Below, in pieces: positions 19,041 to 28,487 of a stretch of DNA of 64,000 bases. Position numbers and translations under genes: made by a program. The notes under the pieces are model-generated. The model worked only from the letters and a program-made list of their open reading frames with translations. It did not search any database and was not told where the DNA came from. Source of the DNA: an uncultured Alphaproteobacteria bacterium (GTDB taxonomy: Bacteria; Pseudomonadota; Alphaproteobacteria; Rhodobacterales; Rhodobacteraceae); assembly GCA_902537215.1 (NCBI GenBank), contig CACBAM010000005.1, positions 1 to 64,000 on the forward strand. The letters run 5' to 3'. Each line of letters begins with the position of its first letter. Position 1 is the first letter of the stretch.

Positions 19041-19892
19041 TTAAGAATTTTTATCTCTGAAGGTACTTTGTTTATAAACCCCTATTACATCTAACCTATT
19101 AGTAAAATAATCGAGTTCATCCAAGGCTCTCTTTACAGACCGATCTTTTGGATGTCCTTGGATGTCGGCAAAGAATTGTGTTGCCTCAAATGAGCCCCCC
19201 AACATATAGCTCTCCAGCTTAATCATATTAACATTATTGGTAGCAAATCCTCCCATCGCTTTATACAAAGCAGCTGGAATATTTCTTACTTGGAAAAGTA
19301 TAGATGTGATTACTTTCTTCTGTTGCTTTATTAGGATCTTAGGCTTTTTCTCCATCACCAAAAACCTAGTAGTGTTGTTTTTATTATCCTGAACATTAGC
19401 TTGCAGTACCTTTAATCCATAAATCTTAGCAGCTATTTTTGAGGCTAATGCTCCTTTAAACTTATTATTTTCTTCTGATATTAATCGAGCTGACCCTGCG
19501 GTATCATAGCCTGCGATTGTTTTTATCTTATTCATTTTTAGGAATTTTTTACATTGGCCTAGAAGAACTGGGTGACTTGTTGCTGAAGATACGGTTTTCA
19601 AGCTAGATGACTTAGTTCCTAACATGCAAATATCGACAGGCAAAAAATACTCTGCTGTTATAAAAAGCTTTGAAGCTGGTAGAAGAGAATGAATATCAGC
19701 GACCCTACCATAAGTTGAGTTGTCTACAGGTAGAATGGCTTTGTCAACTTTACCTTTTCTCACAGCTTCAATCGCTTCCTCAAAGGACTCGCAAGGGACA
19801 ACTAAAGGGTCTTTGAAAAATTTAGTTGAAGCTTGGTGTGAATATGAACCTAGAGCTCCTTGAAATGATATTTTCAGAGTTTTTTCTTTCAT
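19041..19892 (-). CDS. pheA: prephenate dehydratase
   Basis: Converts prephenate to phenylpyruvate in phenylalanine synthesis. The catalytic domain starts ISFQGALGSYSHQA and includes the NTTRFLVM motif with the essential Thr-Arg-Phe. The C-terminal ACT domain begins at ITSILFQVRNIPAALYKAM. The usual ESRP feedback motif reads ESYM here. No chorismate mutase domain is fused. I prefer the ATG at 19892 (283 residues); a GTG six codons upstream is possible. Confidence 0.93.
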   Translation of the reverse strand: MKEKTLKISFQGALGSYSHQASTKFFKDPLVVPCESFEEAIEAVRKGKVDKAILPVDNSTYGRVADIHSLLPASKLFITAEYFLPVDICMLGTKSSSLKTVSSATSHPVLLGQCKKFLKMNKIKTIAGYDTAGSARLISEENNKFKGALASKIAAKIYGLKVLQANVQDNKNNTTRFLVMEKKPKILIKQQKKVITSILFQVRNIPAALYKAMGGFATNNVNMIKLESYMLGGSFEATQFFADIQGHPKDRSVKRALDELDYFTNRLDVIGVYKQSTFRDKNS

Positions 19893-20002
19893 AATTTCTT
19901 TGACATGCACATTTTGTCGCGCTCATTTCTAAAATCAGTTGTAGAATATTTTTCAATTTTTTATATAACATATAATAATATTCGAATTTAGGAACAAAAA
20001 AC

Positions 20003-20524
20003 ATGGATACCTTCGAGTGGACTAAAATAGGTGGAGCACTTTGCGGAGCCCTTCTCATTTTTTTATTATTGAACTGGGGTACTGAAATAATTTACCATAG
20101 TCACGATGATCACTACGGAGAAGAAAAATTGGCCTACTATCTTGAGGTCGAGGTTAGTGATGATGAAAAAGAAGAAAGCAGTGAAGAGGTTGTTGATTTT
20201 GCTACATTGCTTGCCAGTGCGGATATAGAAAAGGGTAAGAAAGTTTTTGGTAAGTGTAAGTCGTGTCATAAGCTTGAGGATGGAGAGAACGGAGTAGGGC
20301 CTCACCTTTATAAGGTTATAAACCGGGATATTGGTTCAATAGAGGGGTTTAAGTATTCGAAAGTGCTTGCAGGCTTAGAAGGTGTCTGGAATATAGAGGA
20401 ACTAAATAAATATCTTACTAAGCCGTCCGAGTACGCTCCTGGAACCGCTATGAGTTTTGCCGGTCTTAAGAAGGATAAAGATCGAGCAAACTTGATTGAA
20501 TATTTAAATTCAATATCCGAGTAA
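20003..20524 (+). CDS. cycM: membrane-anchored c-type cytochrome (cytochrome cy/c552 type)
   Basis: 173 residues: an uncleaved N-terminal helix (about 10–28, GGALCGALLIFLLLNW), an acidic linker of about 45 residues rich in Glu, and a class I cytochrome c domain. Haem attachment is at CKSCH, and the axial methionine is in GTAMSFAGL. This is the layout of cytochrome cy/CycM, which carries electrons from complex III to the terminal oxidase while tethered to the inner membrane. Divergent from pheA, a neighbour also seen in relatives. Monocistronic. Confidence 0.88.
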   Translation: MDTFEWTKIGGALCGALLIFLLLNWGTEIIYHSHDDHYGEEKLAYYLEVEVSDDEKEESSEEVVDFATLLASADIEKGKKVFGKCKSCHKLEDGENGVGPHLYKVINRDIGSIEGFKYSKVLAGLEGVWNIEELNKYLTKPSEYAPGTAMSFAGLKKDKDRANLIEYLNSISE

Positions 20525-20546
20525 AAGTGTCTATCAGTTAACACTT
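20525..20546 (+). terminator. hairpin after the cytochrome gene
   Basis: AAGTGT (20525–20530) and ACACTT (20541–20546) form a six-base stem with a ten-base loop directly after the stop codon. There is no T run after it, so termination activity is doubtful. Confidence 0.3.
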
Positions 20547-20611
20547 GCCTTTACAAAAAACACAATCAATATTAGAACAAAACAAGAACAAAAATTTTAA
20601 GATATTATTAT

Positions 20612-21244
20612 ATGGATCACTTTAATTTTTCCGATATTGAATACCTAGAGTTCTTACCAGGATTATTTCTCAAGAGAGGTGGTGTACATCAAATAACAGG
20701 ACCATCAAGATTTATTTTTGCACTCATTACTGCAAGAAATATAAAAAGTTACATCACGTGGATAAGAAGAAAAGAATGTACTGTTTCTCTTTATCCTGAC
20801 GGACTTACATCTTGGGTGGATATAAACAAAATCATATTGGTAGACACAATGACCAACCAAGAGTCTACATGGGTAATAGAAGAATTTTTAAAATCAGGTG
20901 TAAGTGAGCTTTTAGTATGCGAGCTACACAAACCAATTCAATATTCCAGTCTACGAAGAATAATCCTATCTTTCAAAAATGTAAGAAAAGAAAAAGATTC
21001 AACTCTTCCGACAATATTGTTAGTTTCTTCTTTTCAAAGTGAAATAATAGGTGTTGAGAGTAGATGGTATATGAAGCCCAGTTTTTCGATTGATTCGTCT
21101 ACAAAAAAAAAGCGTTCTTTTTTAGAAGAACGATGGGAGTTGGTATGTAGTAAATCAAGATTTAAACTCTCATCATGGATAATCAAGGCTAGACAACAAC
21201 GCTATAATAGAAGAACTATTAATGTATATAAGACTACTCCATAA
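20612..21244 (+). CDS. ImuA-like (RecA-related) protein
   Basis: The 210 residues resemble the short ImuA-like proteins of Rhodobacterales. An N-terminal GGVHQITGPSRFIFAL replaces the Walker A loop. A WIRRKE strand, an LYPDGLTSWVD motif and VDTMTNQESTWVIEEFLKSG follow, and near the C-terminus comes GVESRWYMKPS. ImuA works with ImuB and DnaE2 in mutagenic repair, but neither partner is adjacent and the P-loop lysine is missing, so the role is inference. The gene ends one base before the convergent hydantoinase. Confidence 0.65.
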   Translation: MDHFNFSDIEYLEFLPGLFLKRGGVHQITGPSRFIFALITARNIKSYITWIRRKECTVSLYPDGLTSWVDINKIILVDTMTNQESTWVIEEFLKSGVSELLVCELHKPIQYSSLRRIILSFKNVRKEKDSTLPTILLVSSFQSEIIGVESRWYMKPSFSIDSSTKKKRSFLEERWELVCSKSRFKLSSWIIKARQQRYNRRTINVYKTTP

Positions 21245-21245
21245 T

Positions 21246-24200
21246 CTACTGTGGTGATTTGCCCAAACCTCCACCCCCAGGGGTTTTCACAACTAAAATA
21301 TCACCTTTTTTCCCTTCTATCTGATCAGCATACTTCAATACCTCAACACTACCACTATTTCTCACAAGACTAGTTGATCCCACTTTACCTGATCCTCCGC
21401 CTAAAAGTCCTGGTGGACCGATGGTCCTGTGACCAGACAGAACTGAAATTATCATTGGTTCTAAAAAAGAGATTCTACGCACTACACCGTCACCCCCATG
21501 GTACTGCCCTACGCCTCCAGAGCCTTCACGTATTGAAAATTCTTCTAATATAACAGGATACCTAAACTCAAGAGTCTCGGGATCAGTTAATCGGCTATTA
21601 GTCATATGGCTATGAACAGCAGAGGTGCCTTGGTAAAAATTGCCAGAAAAGTCTATCCCTGCACCCGTGCCACCACAAATTGTTTCATAATATTGGAAAT
21701 TTTTATTGCCCCAGGTAATGTTATTCATAGTTGACTGGGCGGCAGCTTGAAGGCCAAAACCTATTAATAGTGCAGATGTGACAGCCTGACTAGTCTCGAC
21801 ATTACCCGCTATTACTGCAGCTGGATACTCCGGGGATAACATACTTGCTTTCGGAATTTTTATCTTAATGGGTTTCATGATTCCAGAGTTCATTGGAATA
21901 TTTCCCCCAGTTAGTATTCTAAATGCATATAATACAGCTGCTCTAGTTACAGGTAGGGGCGCATTATAGTTACTTTCCAGTTGCATAGTGGTTCCATTAA
22001 AGTCAACTTCTATCGAACTATTATCTTTATTTCGTGTTAGTTTGATTTCAATTTTTCTTACTGCACCTGATAAATCGTTATCCATCTGGTATATAACCTT
22101 AGTACTCTTTATTGTCTTAATTGACTCCCTAACAGCGTTTTCAGCATTTTCACAAACAAGTTCCTGAAACCTGAAAACGGTTTTAAGGCCATATTTATCA
22201 ACTGCATTTAGTAATTCTGCTTCTCCTTTTTTGCATGCCGCAATTTGAGCTTTAAGATCAGCAATATTGGTTAAAGGAGATCTAGCTGGATATGATCCAG
22301 ATAAAAGTTTTTCTTTAATTTCTTTTTCTCTAAAAATACCTTTATCTACAATTTTCCAGTTATCAATATAAATACCTTCTTCATTAATATCTTTACTGTT
22401 GCAGGGCATTGACCCTGGAGTAAGTCCACCTATGTCAGTATGATGCCCTCTAGCTGCCGTATAAAAAATTATTTCAGATTTTTCTGCATTCCAAATAGGG
22501 TTAACTATAGTAATGTCTGGGAGATGGGTTCCACCATTGTAAGGCGCATTGATGGCGAAAATATCACCGGGTGATAATGTAGAATTATTTTTTATTATAG
22601 ACTTTACTGTGGAGTCCATAGACCCTAAATGAACTGGCATATGTGGAGCATTGGCGACCAACTCACCATTCTTATCAAAAATTGCGCAGGAAAAATCTAG
22701 CCGTTCTTTAATTGTTATTGACTGCGCTGTCTTTTCTAAAACAAAACCCATTTGTTCCGCAATTGACATAAATAAATTATTAAATACTTCAATTTGTGCG
22801 GACTCAGTGTGTCTCTTTGGTTGAAAAGTCTTCACTCTTTTGAGTTTGATTGCACCACTTTCTTGAAGAGTGCTTTCCCAGCCTCTCTTAAGTAAAATTG
22901 AAGTCTGGGAGCCCACAAGTACTGCAGGTCCCACAATCTTTGAGTTTTTATTTAATTTGTCTATTGGAAAAAATTTACAATCATTCCACTCTCCGTCGAC
23001 GTAAACTTTTTCAGTTACTATCGATGCCTTTTTACTTGTTGATTTTTGCAGAGCTAGCTTGTTTTTTAAATCTACGTCGGTTCCACCAACAGCTTCAACG
23101 AAAACGGACTCTATAACTAACTTTTTTGAAACAGGTTTGAACCCGAAAAGACGGAAATAGGTTTGACTAAATATTGATTGTAAATTGGTTATCGTATCAA
23201 ACTCCAAATCTAGGCTGGTGTCTGTTCCATCTAGTTTGATAAATACTTTAACTACATGAGTTATGTTATTCTCTGTAATATTTTGCTTTTCAAGACTCTC
23301 CGTAGTTGAGGTAATAAGACTGTCAGCAATAAGTGCGCTTTCTAACAGTGTCTCTCTTGTAAGGTGTTTTTCAATTATCATGCTCTTATTTGTTCTTATC
23401 TCAGCTAAACCCATACCATAAGCTGAGAGTACGGAAGCATGGGGGTGAATAAGACAGGTCTTCATGTCCAATATTTCTGCTATTGAACAAGCGTGCTGAC
23501 CAGCGGCACCTCCGAAAACAGTTAGGCAATATTCTCGTAGGTCATAACCCCTTTGAACAGATATTTTTTTAATGGCTTCAGCCATGCTATTGTCCGCAAC
23601 GCTTATGAACCCCTCTGCAATTTCTTCGATGGGAATATTCATTTTATCACTTAATTGGTTAAAAAGAATCTTGGAGGCACGGAGCGACAAACTTTTTTTG
23701 CTATTATCACCAAATGTTTTTGGAAAATAGTTAGAATGAATTCTTCCCGTAACCAGGTTACTATCTGTAATTGTTAACGGTCCTCCTCTATCGTAACAAG
23801 CGGGACCTGGTGTTGCTCCTGCACTTTCTGGCCCTACAATTAATCTGCCTGATTTTTCTGAAAGAATGCTACCGCCACCTGCAGCAATGGTGTTAATGTT
23901 TAACATCGGAATTGAAATACGAATTCCATCAATTTTATTGTTTACTGTCCGCTCCAATTCTCCAGAATAATGCCAAACGTCAGTAGAAGTTCCTCCCATA
24001 TCAAAGCCAATTATTTTGTGCTCTTTGTCCAGAGCACTAGTTTTAATCCCACCTATTACCCCTCCAGCAGGTCCAGACAGAATTGAATCTTTTCCAGAAA
24101 AGAGTCTTGCATTTGTAAGCCCTCCGTTAGATTGCATAAAGCTAATTTTGCTACTTATATCTCCTTCAAACTCTGAGTAGAGGGATAGGATATACCGATT

Positions 24201-24872
24201 TAAAACAGGGCTTAGGTATGCATCTGCAACAGTCGTATCTCCCCTCATGACGTATTTCATAATTTGAGATGTTCTATAACTTAACGAGATATGTGAAAAC
24301 CCTGAGATCTTCGCTATTTTTTCTGCTTCTTTTTCATGTTTATTGAATTTGCAACTATGCATGAAAACAATTGCACATGATTTTTTTTTCACATTTTTTA
24401 TTTTTCTGAGATCGTTAATAAGTCTATCTTTATTTATTGGCTTCAATATTTGACCAGAAGATGTCACTCGCTCTTCAACCTCGATTATTTCGTCATATAA
24501 AGGGTCAGTTAAAGTAATTTTTCGATCGAAAAGATTGGGTCTGTTTTGATATGCTATGCGTAGCTGATCCTTCAATCCCTTGGTGGTTAATAAAACCACA
24601 GGAAATCCTTTTCTTTCGAGAAGTGCATTAGTCGCGACTGTTGTTCCCATTTTTATAGAGTTTATAATATCCGTGGGTATTTTTGCACCTTGAGGTACTT
24701 TTAGAAAACGCTTTATTCCTGCCATCCCTGCGTCTTTATAAAGTTGGTCATTTTCCGAAAGTATTTTATCAGTATGTATTTTGCCACTAGGGTCTTTCGC
24801 CACTATATCGGTGAATGTCCCTCCACGATCAATCCAAAAGTCCCATTGTTTGCTCTGATCTACATTAAACAT
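21246..24872 (-). CDS. 5-oxoprolinase/hydantoinase, fused A and B subunits
   Basis: A 1208-residue ATP-dependent ring-opening enzyme of the oxoprolinase/hydantoinase family. The N-terminal HyuA half starts DFWIDRGGTFTDIVA and carries the actin-fold GFDMGGTSTDVW motif. The HyuB half begins near residue 690 (LFMSIAEQMGFVLEKTAQS) with DFSCAIFD and NAPYNGGTHLPDI, and ends in a glycine-rich GGGGLG tail. The fusion and length match eukaryotic-type 5-oxoprolinases, which cleave 5-oxoproline to glutamate. Substrate preference cannot be read from the sequence. Single gene. Confidence 0.92.
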   Translation of the reverse strand: MFNVDQSKQWDFWIDRGGTFTDIVAKDPSGKIHTDKILSENDQLYKDAGMAGIKRFLKVPQGAKIPTDIINSIKMGTTVATNALLERKGFPVVLLTTKGLKDQLRIAYQNRPNLFDRKITLTDPLYDEIIEVEERVTSSGQILKPINKDRLINDLRKIKNVKKKSCAIVFMHSCKFNKHEKEAEKIAKISGFSHISLSYRTSQIMKYVMRGDTTVADAYLSPVLNRYILSLYSEFEGDISSKISFMQSNGGLTNARLFSGKDSILSGPAGGVIGGIKTSALDKEHKIIGFDMGGTSTDVWHYSGELERTVNNKIDGIRISIPMLNINTIAAGGGSILSEKSGRLIVGPESAGATPGPACYDRGGPLTITDSNLVTGRIHSNYFPKTFGDNSKKSLSLRASKILFNQLSDKMNIPIEEIAEGFISVADNSMAEAIKKISVQRGYDLREYCLTVFGGAAGQHACSIAEILDMKTCLIHPHASVLSAYGMGLAEIRTNKSMIIEKHLTRETLLESALIADSLITSTTESLEKQNITENNITHVVKVFIKLDGTDTSLDLEFDTITNLQSIFSQTYFRLFGFKPVSKKLVIESVFVEAVGGTDVDLKNKLALQKSTSKKASIVTEKVYVDGEWNDCKFFPIDKLNKNSKIVGPAVLVGSQTSILLKRGWESTLQESGAIKLKRVKTFQPKRHTESAQIEVFNNLFMSIAEQMGFVLEKTAQSITIKERLDFSCAIFDKNGELVANAPHMPVHLGSMDSTVKSIIKNNSTLSPGDIFAINAPYNGGTHLPDITIVNPIWNAEKSEIIFYTAARGHHTDIGGLTPGSMPCNSKDINEEGIYIDNWKIVDKGIFREKEIKEKLLSGSYPARSPLTNIADLKAQIAACKKGEAELLNAVDKYGLKTVFRFQELVCENAENAVRESIKTIKSTKVIYQMDNDLSGAVRKIEIKLTRNKDNSSIEVDFNGTTMQLESNYNAPLPVTRAAVLYAFRILTGGNIPMNSGIMKPIKIKIPKASMLSPEYPAAVIAGNVETSQAVTSALLIGFGLQAAAQSTMNNITWGNKNFQYYETICGGTGAGIDFSGNFYQGTSAVHSHMTNSRLTDPETLEFRYPVILEEFSIREGSGGVGQYHGGDGVVRRISFLEPMIISVLSGHRTIGPPGLLGGGSGKVGSTSLVRNSGSVEVLKYADQIEGKKGDILVVKTPGGGGLGKSPQ

Positions 24873-24976
24873 ATTTTCTATCTACTAGGTCTATATCTCT
24901 TTTGGAAGATATTAAATAATTTTACATGATAATCAAATACCGCTGATTAACATAATTTTGAACGTTAAAATCTTAA

Positions 24977-25930
24977 TCAAATTAATCCAGCAACCCACTT
25001 TTCAATAAGATATCTTGCTATAGCTCCCTTTCTAGCCATAAAAATTGATTTGTCTAGACCATTAAGAGCTCGAAAAATTTGTTCTTTGCTAACCCAAATA
25101 GCGTCTTCAAGTTCATCTTTATCGATTTTTAAGGATCTATTGTGTGCTTCTCCGGTGCATCCCATCATTAAAGATGCAGGAAAAGGCCATGGTTGACTGG
25201 TTATGTATCTTACATTTTTTAATTTTATTCCACTTTCTTCCATTGCCTCTCTTTCCGCTGCCGCTTCAATAGTTTCACCAGGCTCAATAAAGCCAGCTAA
25301 ACAAGAATACATTTTTTCAGGCCAACCATGTGATCGCCCTAGTAGAATATCATTTCCTCTTTTAATTAACATGATTACGACTGGATCAATTCTGGGAAAT
25401 TGTTTGAAATTGCATTTTTTGCATGTTTTTTCCCATCCAGCTTTTTCAGAAGATAATTTTCCACCGCAAGATTGACAAAATTTTACTCTTTTGTGCCATT
25501 CATACATACCCTTTGCTGTTGCGCATAAATTTGCATATTTAGAGTTCAATACTGGCAATAAATTCCGTAAGTCACAAAAGTAAGTACCCTTCGGTAGATC
25601 TGGATGATAATTTCGGTCTGCATCATTAAAGGATCCAATCTGTCCTGTGTTTCCTAAAACGTCGAGTGAGTCAGACATGTCCCACAAAAAAACATCTTTA
25701 TTTTCAAACTCCCCAAGAAAAATATACGTGGTTAGTTTTTTTATAAACTTAGTTCTTTGGTTTATTAGATAGGGAAAAGGTTTCCCATTATTAAAGCGAA
25801 AAAGAAGCTTTCCTCGCCAAATAAGTAAATGGTAACAATTTTTTATGTGCATAATTTGTTTTGAGTTTCGAAAATGTGCCTTCCTTTTTAAATTTATTAG
25901 CGAGAATAATGGAGGTGGGCCTAAATCCAT
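24977..25930 (-). CDS. nudC: NAD(H) diphosphatase NudC
   Basis: Hydrolyses NADH and also removes NAD caps from RNA. 317 residues: an N-terminal domain, a four-cysteine zinc ribbon (CQSCGGKL, then CKKCNF) and the Nudix box GFIEPGETIEAAAEREAMEESGI. The SQPWPFPASLMMG motif downstream is diagnostic for the NADH pyrophosphatase group. It reads away from the SRP RNA gene. Confidence 0.94.
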   Translation of the reverse strand: MDLGPPPLFSLINLKRKAHFRNSKQIMHIKNCYHLLIWRGKLLFRFNNGKPFPYLINQRTKFIKKLTTYIFLGEFENKDVFLWDMSDSLDVLGNTGQIGSFNDADRNYHPDLPKGTYFCDLRNLLPVLNSKYANLCATAKGMYEWHKRVKFCQSCGGKLSSEKAGWEKTCKKCNFKQFPRIDPVVIMLIKRGNDILLGRSHGWPEKMYSCLAGFIEPGETIEAAAEREAMEESGIKLKNVRYITSQPWPFPASLMMGCTGEAHNRSLKIDKDELEDAIWVSKEQIFRALNGLDKSIFMARKGAIARYLIEKWVAGLI

Positions 25931-25991
25931 TGAGTAATCCTTTAGTATATTAAATTTTCTTGTTTAAGACGTTCTTGGATATATAATTATA

Positions 25992-26090
25992 GGCGAGAGA
26001 TTGGCTCGGGTAAACCTTATCGATCACCCGGTCAGGTCCGAAAGGAAGCAGCTGAATTGTGTAGGTTTAGGTCGTTTGTCGATCTCTCGT
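25992..26090 (+). ncRNA. ffs: signal recognition particle 4.5S RNA
   Basis: A bacterial small SRP RNA. The conserved Ffh-binding hairpin GGTCAGGTCCGAAAGGAAGC sits at the centre (26030–26049). The ends pair perfectly (CGAGAGAT at 25994–26001 with ATCTCTCG at 26082–26089). About 99 bases, typical of the Alu-less form. It is followed 51 bases later by dnaX, the common alphaproteobacterial order. Confidence 0.95.
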
Positions 26091-26140
26091 TCAAATAGAA
26101 ATTTTTATATTAGTTGAGAAGATGATAAGGAAGAAAAAAG

Positions 26141-27481
26141 TTGTATGAAGAGTCCTATAAAGTATTAGCGCTAAAATATAGGCCTTCTCAATTTTCTGAA
26201 TTAGTCGGTCAGGATACGTTAGTGAAAACTTTGAGGAACTCTTTTCTCTCAAATAGAGTTGGACATGCTTTTTTACTGCACGGAGATAGAGGGGTAGGAA
26301 AGACTTCTACCGCAAGACTCATTGCAAAGGCTCTGAATTGTACAGAGAAAAAAGATGGTGATGTAGAGCCGTGTAATTCCTGTTCTAATTGTAAATCAAT
26401 TCAATTGGGTAGACACGTAGATGTAATTGAAATGGATGGAGCAAGCAAAACTGGAGTAAACGATATACGAGAGATAATTGAAACGGTGGTTTACAGAGCA
26501 GCTTCGGCAAAGTTCAAAATTTATATTATCGATGAAGTACACATGTTGTCTAACTCTGCTTTCAATGCTCTCTTAAAAACTTTGGAGGAACCACCAGAGC
26601 ATGTAAAATTTATCTTTGCAACAACTGAGATTAAAAAAATTCCACTAACAATATTATCAAGAGTTAATCGATTCGATTTAAAAAGGTTAGATAGTAATGT
26701 TCTAACGTCTCATCTTTCTGAAATTTTGAAACGTGAAGGGTTAAGTGCTGAAGAAGAAGCTTTACAGACTATTTCCAGAGAAGCTGCAGGTTCTGTAAGA
26801 GATGCTTTGTCAATTCTTGATCAAGTGCTGGTAAATTGTGAAACAAAAATCGAAAATCAAATGGTTAATGAGTTATTAGGAAAAATTTCTAAGTTTGAAA
26901 CATTATATCTTATTGAACTTATTATTGAGGGAAAAACAAAAGAGGCATTAAAAAAAGTAAGAGAATACATTTCTGGTAATACTAGCCCGGCCTTATTACT
27001 TCAGGAATTATTAGAATGTCTGCATTTTATAAGCGTATCAAGCCTTATGGATAATGAGTTGATTGGGGATGATTATTCGTTCGAGGAAAAAAAACTTGCA
27101 GAAAAACTATCAAGTGTTACCGACATGGTGATTTTAACAAGTTTGTGGCAAATTTTGTTTAAAGGTATTGATGAGCTGAGGGTCGCCGCCGAACCAATAA
27201 CCAGCTTAGAAATGTTATTGCTAAGAGCATGTCACATGTCAATTATGCCTCCCCCCGACGTTCTAATAAAAAGTGTTTTGAATAATGGATCTGATAAAAT
27301 CATGGATGTATATAATTTGGAAAGGAACTCAGTCTTGAAAACACCAGAAAAAGGTGGAATAATTCAACAATCTGAAAGTAAGATCGAAAATTCTGAAACT
27401 CAAAAATCAGAGGAGAGCTTAAAAAATAGCGCTGTGAAAGAAATTTTAGATATCTTTCCTGGAGCAACAGTGAAAAAATGA
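26141..27481 (+). CDS. dnaX: DNA polymerase III tau/gamma subunit, shortened
   Basis: Clamp-loader ATPase. Visible are the Walker A GDRGVGKT (48–55), four zinc cysteines (67, 78, 81, 84), Walker B IYIIDEVH and sensor regions. The SRC motif reads SRV (173–175). At 446 residues it is more than 100 shorter than relatives. After domain III only a polar linker and the conserved extreme tail VKEILDIFPGATV remain, so most of the polymerase-binding domain V is missing. The TTG start follows AAGGAAG, and an in-frame stop lies five codons upstream. Confidence 0.93.
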   Translation: MYEESYKVLALKYRPSQFSELVGQDTLVKTLRNSFLSNRVGHAFLLHGDRGVGKTSTARLIAKALNCTEKKDGDVEPCNSCSNCKSIQLGRHVDVIEMDGASKTGVNDIREIIETVVYRAASAKFKIYIIDEVHMLSNSAFNALLKTLEEPPEHVKFIFATTEIKKIPLTILSRVNRFDLKRLDSNVLTSHLSEILKREGLSAEEEALQTISREAAGSVRDALSILDQVLVNCETKIENQMVNELLGKISKFETLYLIELIIEGKTKEALKKVREYISGNTSPALLLQELLECLHFISVSSLMDNELIGDDYSFEEKKLAEKLSSVTDMVILTSLWQILFKGIDELRVAAEPITSLEMLLLRACHMSIMPPPDVLIKSVLNNGSDKIMDVYNLERNSVLKTPEKGGIIQQSESKIENSETQKSEESLKNSAVKEILDIFPGATVKK

Positions 27482-27518
27482 CGAGTTAAAAGTGCTACAA
27501 GAAATAAAGAGGAATAAA

Positions 27519-27863
27519 ATGTTTAAAGGGCTAGGTCAATTAGGTGATATGGCAAAGTTAATGAAGCAGGCTCAGGAAATGCAACAGAAAATGCTGGATG
27601 CGCAGAGCGAACTAGATAACGTCGAGGTCATAGGAGAAGCAGGAGGTGGTCTGGTTAAGGTGGTTGCAACTGCTAAAGGAAATTTTAAAAATATCGAAAT
27701 AGATGAATCAATTTTAATTCCGTCTGAAAAACAAGTTATAGAAGACCTACTTTTGGCAGCAATTAAGGACTGCAAGGCTAAGAGCGAGGAAGCCTCAAAA
27801 AAAGAAATGGCCAGAATGGGTGAGGCATTTGGTTTGCCAGAAGGTTTTAAGTTACCTTTCTAA
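27519..27863 (+). CDS. ebfC: nucleoid-associated protein, YbaB/EbfC family
   Basis: A small dimeric DNA-binding protein regularly encoded between dnaX and recR. From the ATG at 27519 (114 residues, MFKGLGQLGDMAKLMKQAQ), which follows AGAGGAA, it shows the EAGGGLVKVVATAKG core and the C-terminal GFKLPF. Upstream in-frame codons lack homology and are excluded. Confidence 0.94.
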   Translation: MFKGLGQLGDMAKLMKQAQEMQQKMLDAQSELDNVEVIGEAGGGLVKVVATAKGNFKNIEIDESILIPSEKQVIEDLLLAAIKDCKAKSEEASKKEMARMGEAFGLPEGFKLPF

Positions 27864-27864
27864 A

Positions 27865-28482
27865 ATGTTAAGTAGTCAATTAAAGGAGAGTCAGTCTGAG
27901 TTAGAAACATTAATTAAAATTTTTGCAAAGATGCCAGGCCTTGGACCGAGATCAGCTCAAAGGCTAGTTTTCCATTTAATAAAAAAAAGAGAAATCATAC
28001 TTAATCAGCTAATATCTTCGCTTGAAAATATAAATAGTAAAATAAAATATTGCGAAATTTGTGGTAATGTTACTCTTGATAAAGTGTGTGAGGTTTGTTC
28101 GAACAAATCTAGAGATGCTAGTTTAGTGTGTGTTGTAGAAGATATATCCGATTTATGGGCTATGAATCGATCCGGCGCTTTTAATGGAGTGTTTCATGTT
28201 CTGGGAGGACTTTTAACCCCTATGGAGGGGATAGGTCCTGAAGAGTTGAGGATTTCAAATTTAACCGAGAGAGTAGCCTCTGGAAGTGTCAAAGAAATAG
28301 TACTTGCCTTGGGTGCAACTATAACCGGTCAGACCACGGCTAATTACATTTTCCAAGAATTGGACAAATATGCAATTAAGATAACTTCACTCGCACAGGG
28401 TGTTCCAGTAGGAGGAGAACTAGACTATCTAGATGATAGTACAATTGTAGCAGCTTTTAATGCACGAAGAAAATTTGACTAG
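27865..28482 (+). CDS. recR: recombination mediator RecR
   Basis: Works with RecF/RecO to load RecA at gaps. From the ATG at 27865, one base after the ebfC stop, the 205 residues show a helix-hairpin-helix (MPGLGPRSAQRL), a four-cysteine zinc finger (CEICGNVTLDKVCEVC) and the TOPRIM motif VCVVEDISDLWAM followed by FHVLGG. Standard length. Coupled to ebfC. Confidence 0.95.
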   Translation: MLSSQLKESQSELETLIKIFAKMPGLGPRSAQRLVFHLIKKREIILNQLISSLENINSKIKYCEICGNVTLDKVCEVCSNKSRDASLVCVVEDISDLWAMNRSGAFNGVFHVLGGLLTPMEGIGPEELRISNLTERVASGSVKEIVLALGATITGQTTANYIFQELDKYAIKITSLAQGVPVGGELDYLDDSTIVAAFNARRKFD

Positions 28483-28487
28483 AAAAA

